Below, one piece after another: positions 32,307 to 38,750 of a DNA stretch of 38,750 bases. The stretch's first letter is position 1; each line of letters begins with the position of its first letter. The notes below the pieces were generated by a model that was not told where the DNA came from, ran no database searches, and worked only from the letters and a program-made list of their open reading frames with translations. Source of the stretch: an uncultured Prevotella sp. (GTDB lineage: Bacteria > Bacteroidota > Bacteroidia > Bacteroidales > Bacteroidaceae); NCBI GenBank assembly GCA_946188165.1, contig CAMHTW010000032.1, forward strand, positions 1-38,750, in the 5' to 3' direction. Made by a program: the position numbers and the translations under genes.

Positions 32307-34346
32307 ATGAAAAATCCGTTTGATAAGATATTAAATTGGTATTTTACCAAGAATTCATTACCATATTGGTGCATCCTTTTTATAGATTGTGCCATTATTA
32401 TTTGTAGTGGCTTTATTGTATATTTATTGTTCCGTAGTATTGACATCTTACTACTGAATGCCATTCGCCTGATGAATACTATGCTGATTTTTACAGCAGT
32501 CAGCGTTATAGGATTTAGGATATTTCACACCTATTCTGGTTTTATGCGCTATGCATCATTTGTCGACCTGATGCGTGTGACGTATTGTAATTTGGTGAAT
32601 TTAGCTTTGGCATTAGCAGCAGATATCGTCATAGATACCCTGCCTCTTCGATTATTTGTTCATTTTAGTACGACAAGAATATTCCTTATATATGTTATTG
32701 CAACTTTGCTGATGTGGGGGTTGCGTATCTTCGTAAAGACTCTCTATGATGTGGCTTTTTCTAATTCAAGAGCTATCCGAGTGCTGATTTACGGTACGAT
32801 GACTGGTGGCGTAGGCTTGGCTAAGATGATTATGAACCAACGCCCCAGACATTATGTCGTAAAGGGTTTCATTACTCATTATAGAAAAACCAAGCATCAG
32901 GAAATACTTGGAGAACGTGTTTATACTGTTGATGAGGATATAGCGGATATTATTAGGTCTAATGACATTGAAGCTGTTATTGTATCTCCTTATAGAGCTG
33001 CAGATTTTCGTAACAATCAAGCTATGCAAGATACAATCTTGGCTGCTGGTGCTAAGATCCTGATGGCACAAGGTGCAAGGGAAATGATTTCTGACGATGA
33101 TGAATACAGTCAGGAAGAATTTAATGCTCTACAGTTACGCGAAGTTAGTGTTGAGGAATTGCTGCCGCGCGATGAGATTCGTGTTGACCTGAAGAGCGTT
33201 GAAGAACTGCTGAAAGGTCAGCGTGTACTGATTACGGGGTCGGCAGGCTCTATCGGTAGCGAAATTGTACGTCAGGTAGCCAGCTTCCATCCTGCTGCCT
33301 TGATGCTGATTGACCAGGCAGAAACGCCACAGCATGACATCCGACTGATGATGGCAAAGGAGTTCCCGAATATCAAGGCAGAGACGGTTGTTACGAGCAT
33401 TACCCACCAGATGCGTATGGATGATATTTTCCGTACATTCCGTCCCGACTATGTGTTCCATGCTGCTGCATACAAGCATGTGCCGATGATGGAGGATAAT
33501 CCCTCTGAGGCTGTATTCAATAATATTTATGGCACAAAGGTTATTGCTGACTTAAGTGTGAAGTATGGTGTCAAGAAATTCGTGATGGTTTCTACCGACA
33601 AGGCTGTGAATCCTACCAATGTCATGGGCTGTTCAAAGCGAATCTGCGAGATATACGTTCAGAGTCTTGACCAGGCTATCAAGGAGAAGCGTGTCACTAA
33701 TCAGATACAGAGCCTCAGTAACGAGGAGAGTTTTATCACTAATTCTCAGATAGGAGGCCCAATGGTTCGTACCCAGTTTGTGACCACTCGCTTCGGCAAT
33801 GTATTGGGTTCTAACGGCTCAGTTATTCCTTTGTTCAGAGAACAAATTAAGAATGGTGGTCCTGTCACGGTAACAGACGAACGTATTGTGCGCTTCTTTA
33901 TGCTGATACCTGAAGCCTGTAAACTGGTGCTTGAAGCAGGTACGAAAGGTAATGGCGGCGAGATTTTCGTATTCGATATGGGGCAGCCCGTCAAAATTGC
34001 TGATTTGGCTAAGCGTATGATTAAGCTCTCAGGTGCCAAGAATGTTGAGATAAAGTTCACTGGTCTGCGTCCAGGCGAGAAGCTCTATGAGGAAGTGCTT
34101 AACGAATTGGAGGGTACCAAGCCCACTTTCCACGAGAAAATCCGTATCGCTGAAGTTCGTGAGTATGATTATGATGAGGTCAGAAAGGCCATCAGTGACC
34201 TGATAGAGATATCGAAGCATTATGACGATATGAAGACTGTCCAGAAGATGAAGGAGATTGTTCCTGAATACAAGAGCAACAATTCTGTCTATGAACAGTT
34301 AGACAAGAAACAAGAAACTGCCTCCCCCATTTTATCGCAAAAGTGA
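32307..34346 (+). CDS. Membrane NDP-sugar 4,6-dehydratase/epimerase (FlaA1/CapD/WbpM type)
   Basis: Makes modified nucleotide sugars for capsule, O-antigen or glycoprotein synthesis. The 679-residue protein has four N-terminal membrane segments (between about 15 and 145), a CoA-binding-like Rossmann region, and the C-terminal SDR domain. The NAD motif is TGSAGSIGSE with G311, G314 and G317. The catalytic segment has STDKAVNPTNVMGCSKR, with M440 and K444 in the M-x-x-x-K arrangement that replaces the usual Tyr in the WbpM/PglF class; these enzymes act on UDP-GlcNAc. It has its own promoter and terminator. No polysaccharide cluster adjoins it, so it is an isolated gene here. Confidence 0.93.
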   Translation: MKNPFDKILNWYFTKNSLPYWCILFIDCAIIICSGFIVYLLFRSIDILLLNAIRLMNTMLIFTAVSVIGFRIFHTYSGFMRYASFVDLMRVTYCNLVNLALALAADIVIDTLPLRLFVHFSTTRIFLIYVIATLLMWGLRIFVKTLYDVAFSNSRAIRVLIYGTMTGGVGLAKMIMNQRPRHYVVKGFITHYRKTKHQEILGERVYTVDEDIADIIRSNDIEAVIVSPYRAADFRNNQAMQDTILAAGAKILMAQGAREMISDDDEYSQEEFNALQLREVSVEELLPRDEIRVDLKSVEELLKGQRVLITGSAGSIGSEIVRQVASFHPAALMLIDQAETPQHDIRLMMAKEFPNIKAETVVTSITHQMRMDDIFRTFRPDYVFHAAAYKHVPMMEDNPSEAVFNNIYGTKVIADLSVKYGVKKFVMVSTDKAVNPTNVMGCSKRICEIYVQSLDQAIKEKRVTNQIQSLSNEESFITNSQIGGPMVRTQFVTTRFGNVLGSNGSVIPLFREQIKNGGPVTVTDERIVRFFMLIPEACKLVLEAGTKGNGGEIFVFDMGQPVKIADLAKRMIKLSGAKNVEIKFTGLRPGEKLYEEVLNELEGTKPTFHEKIRIAEVREYDYDEVRKAISDLIEISKHYDDMKTVQKMKEIVPEYKSNNSVYEQLDKKQETASPILSQK

Positions 34347-34366
34347 GTTGATAACACTGAATAATT

Positions 34367-34397
34367 AAGCGGAAACAAAGAATTTCCGCTTTTTTTT
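34367..34397 (+). terminator. Terminator of the FlaA1/CapD-type gene
   Basis: Perfect 9-bp stem AAGCGGAAA (34367-34375) and TTTCCGCTT (34383-34391), a 7-base loop, then a T run to 34397. The last T residues also form the -33 element of the ilvD promoter. Confidence 0.92.
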
Positions 34398-34426
34398 GGC
34401 TATTAGGCGGAAATTGTTTAATTTTG
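34395..34426 (+). promoter_or_regulatory. Promoter of the ilv operon
   Basis: TTTG (34395-34398), 20 bases, TAATTTTG (34419-34426); the ATG is at 34461. The -33 element is made from the T run of the upstream terminator. No leader-peptide attenuator with branched-chain codons is visible between promoter and ATG. Confidence 0.83.
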
Positions 34427-34460
34427 CATGCTAAAATTAGACAATTACTAAGAGACAGTT

Positions 34461-36278
34461 ATGAAACATCAACTTAGAAGCAGTGTCTGCACAGAAGGCA
34501 GGCGTATGGCTGGTGCCAGAGCACTCTGGGTAGCCACAGGTATGAAACACGAGCAGTTTGGGAAACCGATTATTGCCATTGTCAACTCGTTTACACAGTT
34601 TGTTCCTGGTCATACACATCTGCATGAAATTGGTCAGATAGTTCGAGAAGAGATAGAAAAGATGGGCTGCTATGCTGCAGAGTTCAATACTATTGCCATT
34701 GACGATGGTATTGCTATGGGGCACGATGGCATGCTGTACTCCTTGCCTTCTCGCGATATCATTGCCGATAGTGTCGAATACATGGTTAATGCCCATAAAG
34801 CCGATGCCATGATTTGTATCTCAAACTGCGACAAGGTAACACCTGGTATGTTGATGGCTTCAATGCGTCTGAACATTCCTACAGTATTCTGCTCTGGCGG
34901 TCCTATGGAAGCAGGACGCTGGCGTGGTGAGAATGCTGACCTGATTACAGCCATGGTGAAGGGTGCCGATCCTGAGGTCTCTGATGAAGAGATGAAGGAA
35001 ATTGAGCAATGTGCTTGTCCTGGTTGCGGCTCATGCTCAGGCATGTTTACTGCCAACTCGATGAACTCGCTGACTGAGGCAATTGGTCTGTCGTTGCCTG
35101 GTAATGGCACCATTCTGGCTACGCATACCAATCGTGTGGAATTGTTTAAGGCGGCAGCCCGTCAGGTAGTGAAAAACGCCTTTGCCTATTATGAGGACGG
35201 CGATGAGAGCGTACTGCCTCGTAACATCGCCACCCGTAAGGCTTTCATGAATGCTATGGCTTTGGATATTGCCATGGGTGGCTCTACGAACACGGTACTC
35301 CATTTGTTAGCTGTGGCTCAGGAAGCCGGTGCTGACTTTACAATGAAAGATATCGATGAACTGTCACGCCGTGTACCCTGTCTGTGCAAGCTGGCTCCTA
35401 ATACTCAGAAATATTCTGTTCAGGAGTGCGGACGCGCAGGCGGTATTCTTGGCATCCTGAACGAACTGAATAAAGGCGGACTAATTGACGGCTCTGCACC
35501 ACGTGTGGATGGCATGACGCTTGGCGACGCCTTAAAGAAATATAGCCTCACCCCCGAGCTTTCTCCAATGGGAAAGGGGAGTGATGACCCAAGACACATT
35601 TACTTCTCGGCACCAGGCAACCGCTTCTCGACGAAGATGGGTTCGCAGTCAGAGCTGTACGAGACACTTGACACCGACCGTGCCAACGGCTGTATCCGCG
35701 ACCTTGAACATGCCTACACCAAGGATGGCGGACTGGCAGTACTCTTCGGCAATATTGCTCAGGACGGCTGCGTGGTAAAGACTGCCGGCGTTGATGAAGC
35801 GCTTTGGCACTTCGAAGGTCCTGCCGTGGTCTTCGATTCTCAGGAAGATGCCTGCGAGGGTATTCTTGGTGGCAAAGTCAAGAAAGGTGACTGTGTGGTG
35901 ATTACCCACGAGGGACCGAAGGGTGGTCCTGGAATGCAGGAAATGCTATATCCCACAAGCTACATCAAGTCGATGCACATGGGTAAGGAATGCGCCCTGA
36001 TTACCGATGGTCGCTTCTCAGGTGGTACGTCAGGTCTCTCCATCGGACATATATCGCCTGAAGCTGCTGCTGGTGGCAACATCGGTAAGATTAAGGATGG
36101 CGACATCATCGAGATTGACATCCCCAGCCGTTCTATCAATGTGAAACTTACAGATGCAGAACTTGAAGCACGCCCACAGCAACCTTTAAAGCGTAATCGC
36201 GTAGTAACCAAAGCTTTGCGTGCTTACGCTCAAAGTGTATCTTCAGCAGACAAGGGCGGTGTGAGAATTATTGATTAA
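34461..36278 (+). CDS. ilvD: Dihydroxy-acid dehydratase
   Basis: Third common step of valine and isoleucine synthesis, dehydrating 2,3-dihydroxy acids to 2-oxo acids with an Fe-S cluster. The 605-residue length and segments [29 protein letters not shown] and [10 protein letters not shown] identify it clearly; the cysteines of NCDK and GCGSC are the cluster ligands, and the C-terminal [16 protein letters not shown] is the classic second signature. It leads an operon with ilvB and ilvN. The stop lies in an ATTGAT-AATG repeat region. Confidence 0.98.
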   Translation: MKHQLRSSVCTEGRRMAGARALWVATGMKHEQFGKPIIAIVNSFTQFVPGHTHLHEIGQIVREEIEKMGCYAAEFNTIAIDDGIAMGHDGMLYSLPSRDIIADSVEYMVNAHKADAMICISNCDKVTPGMLMASMRLNIPTVFCSGGPMEAGRWRGENADLITAMVKGADPEVSDEEMKEIEQCACPGCGSCSGMFTANSMNSLTEAIGLSLPGNGTILATHTNRVELFKAAARQVVKNAFAYYEDGDESVLPRNIATRKAFMNAMALDIAMGGSTNTVLHLLAVAQEAGADFTMKDIDELSRRVPCLCKLAPNTQKYSVQECGRAGGILGILNELNKGGLIDGSAPRVDGMTLGDALKKYSLTPELSPMGKGSDDPRHIYFSAPGNRFSTKMGSQSELYETLDTDRANGCIRDLEHAYTKDGGLAVLFGNIAQDGCVVKTAGVDEALWHFEGPAVVFDSQEDACEGILGGKVKKGDCVVITHEGPKGGPGMQEMLYPTSYIKSMHMGKECALITDGRFSGGTSGLSIGHISPEAAAGGNIGKIKDGDIIEIDIPSRSINVKLTDAELEARPQQPLKRNRVVTKALRAYAQSVSSADKGGVRIID

Positions 36279-36294
36279 TGGATAATTGATAATG
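36270..36294 (+). repeat. Short direct repeat around the ilvD stop codon
   Basis: ATTGATTAATG (36270-36280) is followed by ATTGATAATG (36285-36294), and GAATAATG adds another partial copy. The ilvD stop TAA (36276-36278) is in the first copy. Further TAA, TAG and TGA triplets follow in the spacer. Confidence 0.7.
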
Positions 36295-36314
36295 AATAAT
36301 GACAATTAATATTC

Positions 36315-38021
36315 ATGTTAAGAGATAGAATTACAGGATCTAAAGCGCTGATGAGGGCGCTACAAGCCGAGGGCGTTAAGACCATATTTGGTTACCCTGG
36401 CGGCAGCATTATGCCCGTTTACGATGCGCTTTATGACTACACACGAGGTGAGAAAAAGGTGTTTGACCATATCCTTGTCCGCCATGAACAGGGAGCCACT
36501 CATGCTGCCGAGGGTTATGCCCGCGTCAGTGGTGAGGTTGGTGTGGCACTGGTAACCAGTGGTCCTGGCGTTACGAACACCTTGACGGGTATTGCTGACG
36601 CCATGCTTGACTCGACGCCTATCGTCGTCATTGCTGGTCAGGTGCCCATCGGTGCGTTAGGTACCGATGCCTTCCAAGAGGTTGACCTCGTGGGTGTGTC
36701 ACAACCTATTTCCAAGTGGAGCTACCAGATACGCCATGCCGAGGACGTTGCGTGGGCTGTCAGCCGTGCGTTCTACATTGCCCGTAGTGGTCGGCCTGGT
36801 CCTGTGGTTCTGGACTTTGCAAAGAATGCACAGGTGGAGGAGATTGACTGGGAGCCCAAAAAGGTTGACTTCATCCGCTCTTATGTGCCTTATCCTAAAC
36901 TGAACGAAGAGACTGTACGCCAAGCTGCTGAGCTTATCAATCATGCTAAGAAACCACTCGCCTTGGTAGGACAGGGCGTGGAATTGGGCAACGCACAAGA
37001 AGAGCTGAAAGCTTTCCTTGAAAAGGCTGATATCCCTGCTGGCCGTACTATGTTAGGTCTCTCAGCCTTGCCTTCCGATCATCCGCTGAACGTCGGTATG
37101 CTGGGTATGCACGGTAATTATGCTGTCAACCTGAAGGAACAGGAATGCGACGTGCTGATAGCTATCGGCATGCGTTTCTCTGACCGTGTTACTGGTAATA
37201 CCAAGACCTATGCCAAGCAGGCTAAGATTATACATCTTGATATTGATCGCAGCGAGATTGACAAGAATGTGAAGACCGATGTGGCTGTGGTGGCTGACTG
37301 TAAGGAGTCGCTGCCTGCCATTACCGCTCTGCTTAACAAGAATAACCACCAAGAGTGGCGCGATTCATTTAAAGAACTGGATTTGAAAGAGCGTACGAAG
37401 GTCATTGAGCCTGCCATCCATCCTGCTGACGGTCCGCTGCTGATGGGCGAGATTGTCAATGCTGTTGCTGAGCAAGCACCCGATGGCTCGGTACTCGTTA
37501 CCGACGTTGGTCAGAACCAGCTCTTTGCCACCCGTTACTTCAAATATACGCAGAATCGTAGCATCTGCACCAGTGGTGGTTTGGGAACGATGGGTTACGG
37601 CATGCCTGCCGCCATCGGTGCCACGTTTGCTACCAATCGTACCGTCTGCTGTTTCATGGGCGATGGCGGTTTCCAAATGAATATCCAGGAACTGGGTACC
37701 ATCATGGAGCAACAGTCTCCAGTAAAGATGATATTGATGAACAACCACTATCTGGGCAATGTGCGCCAGTGGCAGGATATGTTCTGGATGCGTCGCAAGT
37801 CGTTTACCAAGATGCTGAACCCCTGCTACGAATCTATCGCTCAGGGGTATGGTATTCCTTATCAGGCTGTGACAGATCGCAAGGACTTGACTGCTGCTGT
37901 CGAGAAGATGCTGGCTACCAAAGGGCCGTATATTCTGGAGTGTGCCATCAAGGAAGACGACAATGTGTTGCCCATGACCCCACCGGGCATGAATGTCAAT
38001 GAAATGATGCTGGAGATTTAA
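36315..38021 (+). CDS. ilvB: Acetolactate synthase large (catalytic) subunit
   Basis: Condenses pyruvate with pyruvate or 2-oxobutyrate, first committed step to valine, leucine and isoleucine. The 568-residue TPP enzyme has the catalytic Glu58 in LVRHEQGATHAAEGYAR, FGYPGG near residue 25, the FAD-associated central domain, and the TPP motif GDGGF with the downstream NN (MGDGGFQMNIQELG ... LMNNHYLGNVRQWQ). Its length matches the family. It follows ilvD after 36 bases and precedes the small subunit after 96 bases of repeat-rich spacer. Confidence 0.97.
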   Translation: MLRDRITGSKALMRALQAEGVKTIFGYPGGSIMPVYDALYDYTRGEKKVFDHILVRHEQGATHAAEGYARVSGEVGVALVTSGPGVTNTLTGIADAMLDSTPIVVIAGQVPIGALGTDAFQEVDLVGVSQPISKWSYQIRHAEDVAWAVSRAFYIARSGRPGPVVLDFAKNAQVEEIDWEPKKVDFIRSYVPYPKLNEETVRQAAELINHAKKPLALVGQGVELGNAQEELKAFLEKADIPAGRTMLGLSALPSDHPLNVGMLGMHGNYAVNLKEQECDVLIAIGMRFSDRVTGNTKTYAKQAKIIHLDIDRSEIDKNVKTDVAVVADCKESLPAITALLNKNNHQEWRDSFKELDLKERTKVIEPAIHPADGPLLMGEIVNAVAEQAPDGSVLVTDVGQNQLFATRYFKYTQNRSICTSGGLGTMGYGMPAAIGATFATNRTVCCFMGDGGFQMNIQELGTIMEQQSPVKMILMNNHYLGNVRQWQDMFWMRRKSFTKMLNPCYESIAQGYGIPYQAVTDRKDLTAAVEKMLATKGPYILECAIKEDDNVLPMTPPGMNVNEMMLEI

Positions 38022-38033
38022 GGGAAAAGGGGA

Positions 38034-38068
38034 AAGTGAAAAGTGAAAAGTGAAAAGTGAAAAGTGAA
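38034..38068 (+). repeat. 7-bp tandem repeat (AAGTGAA) after ilvB
   Basis: Five exact copies of AAGTGAA at 38034-38040, 38041-38047, 38048-38054, 38055-38061 and 38062-38068. Each copy contains TGA, and the 7-base period places it in all three frames. It begins 12 bases after the ilvB stop. Confidence 0.93.
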
Positions 38069-38112
38069 AAATTTGCTACCGCCATTGAAAGTGAAAAATA
38101 GGCTACCGCTAT
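38063..38112 (+). repeat. 23-bp imperfect direct repeat in the ilvB-ilvN spacer
   Basis: Copies at 38063-38085 and 38090-38112 share AGTGAAAAAT followed by GCTACCGC-type sequence, with three mismatches in 23 bases. The second copy ends five bases before the ilvN ATG. Confidence 0.85.
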
Positions 38113-38117
38113 AAAAT

Positions 38118-38666
38118 ATGGAAGATAATAAGAAATTATATACGTTGCTGGTTTACTCAGAGAATGTAGCTGGTATTCTGAATCAGATTACCGCTGTGTT
38201 CACGCGTCGTCAGGTTAATATCGAGAGTTTGAATGTGTCGGCCTCGTCCATTGAGGGCGTCCATAAGTACACCATTACCGCATGGAGTGATGAAGACCAG
38301 ATAGTCAAGATTACGCGTCAGATAGAGAAGAAGATTGATGTTGTCAAAGCCAACTACTTTACTGACGACCAGCTCTTTATCCGTGAGTCAGGTCTCTATA
38401 AGCTTTCTACGGAGAAGGTACTGAATAACCCTGAGATTTCGCGTACTATCCGCCGTAACGATGCCAGCATCATGGAGGTTAATCCTACATATACCGTGGT
38501 TATGAAGAACGGCAAGACTGAGGACATCCTGAATTTATTCTACGCATTGAACGAGTTCGATTGCGTTTTCCAGTACACTCGTTCAGGCCGTATTGCCGTG
38601 ACGCGTTCCAAACAGGAACAGGTCAGCGCTTTCCTTGAAGAACGGGAGAAAACCTTTAAAGGTTAA
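38118..38666 (+). CDS. ilvN: Acetolactate synthase small (regulatory) subunit
   Basis: Regulatory subunit that enhances and feedback-controls the catalytic subunit through an N-terminal ACT domain binding valine. The 182-residue product begins KLYTLLVYSENVAGILNQITAVF, the ACT start, followed by RRQVNIESLNVSAS and the C-terminal regulatory domain (about 80-182). Length is between E. coli IlvH (163) and longer forms. It starts 96 bases after ilvB. Its stop codon is the first element of a 14-bp tandem array that runs out of the window. ilvC and leuA-type genes may follow, but lie beyond the end. Confidence 0.95.
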   Translation: MEDNKKLYTLLVYSENVAGILNQITAVFTRRQVNIESLNVSASSIEGVHKYTITAWSDEDQIVKITRQIEKKIDVVKANYFTDDQLFIRESGLYKLSTEKVLNNPEISRTIRRNDASIMEVNPTYTVVMKNGKTEDILNLFYALNEFDCVFQYTRSGRIAVTRSKQEQVSAFLEEREKTFKG

Positions 38667-38750
38667 TGGTTATTGGTTAATGGTTATTGGTTAATGGTTA
38701 TTGGTTAATGGTTATTGGTTAATGGTTATTGGTTAATGGTTATTGGTTAA
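38661..38750 (+). repeat. 14-bp tandem repeat array beginning at the ilvN stop codon
   Basis: The unit GGTTAATGGTTATT is repeated from 38661 through 38744 in six exact copies, and a seventh begins at 38745 and runs off the window. The ilvN stop TAA (38664-38666) is in the first copy. Each copy contains TAA; the 14-base period shifts it through all three frames. Confidence 0.97.

Noticed and set aside
38034..38112. Possible CRISPR-like array in the ilvB-ilvN spacer
   Set aside because: Repeats are 7 and 23 bases with no unique spacers of constant length and no cas genes nearby.

Overview
The window is a chromosomal segment of a Bacteroidota bacterium, most likely Prevotellaceae. Three things point there. 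Ten promoters upstream of genes fit the Bacteroidota form TTTG-N19/20-TAnnTTTG (some with one mismatch), including TACCTTTG and TATCTTTG -7 boxes. Typical family genes are present: a TonB-dependent receptor, a two-component-regulator propeller sensor, GH2/GH53 secreted enzymes, an OmpA-like major porin and an ilvD-ilvB-ilvN order. The tRNA gene lacks an encoded CCA. No phage, insertion sequence, CRISPR array or rRNA was seen.

Layout. Positions 1-3145 hold the end of the F1Fo ATP synthase operon (atpH, atpA, atpG). Positions 3419-12247 hold a tightly packed five-gene operon: REC-PP2C phosphatase, membrane beta-propeller protein, propeller sensor with a kinase-like C-terminus, soluble histidine kinase, and TonB-dependent receptor. 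It ends at a bidirectional terminator shared with the convergent prfA-orf70-pyrF cluster (12313-14502, minus). Upstream of prfA is a self-contained tRNA-Ser(CGA) unit. Positions 14726-18702 (minus) carry a mannitol-dehydrogenase-family gene, a HIT protein, a DUF1015 protein and a YigZ-like protein. Positions 18842-24387 hold a divergent regulatory region: a TPR-membrane kinase-like protein (minus), a DUF6266-like protein preceded by an 11-bp tandem repeat, and a TPR-membrane PP2C phosphatase. Positions 24510-27172 encode a four-subunit 2-oxoacid:ferredoxin oxidoreductase. Then follow an OmpA-family protein, a GH2 plus GH53 galactan-degrading pair, a FlaA1/CapD-type nucleotide-sugar dehydratase, and the branched-chain amino acid genes ilvD, ilvB and ilvN.

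How it works together. The metabolic genes describe an anaerobe with ferredoxin-linked 2-oxoacid chemistry and de novo valine/isoleucine synthesis. It degrades galactan side chains outside the cytoplasm or in the periplasm. Regulation in the window is dominated by membrane sensors feeding SpoIIE/PP2C phosphatases, which normally belong to partner-switching pathways, but no anti-sigma or STAS partner lies in the window.

The most unusual signals are the following. (1) The 3.4-12.2 kb operon ties a sensor-kinase-phosphatase set translationally to a TonB-dependent receptor. (2) Two sensor proteins have the phosphoacceptor histidine replaced (Asp in one, Glu in the other). (3) Several gene ends have the stop codon inside the first copy of a short tandem or direct repeat, so that further stop codons follow in other frames (atpH, ilvN; similar arrangements after korB-like, ilvD and ilvB). 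(4) An 11-bp tandem array sits just downstream of a promoter at 21166-21217.
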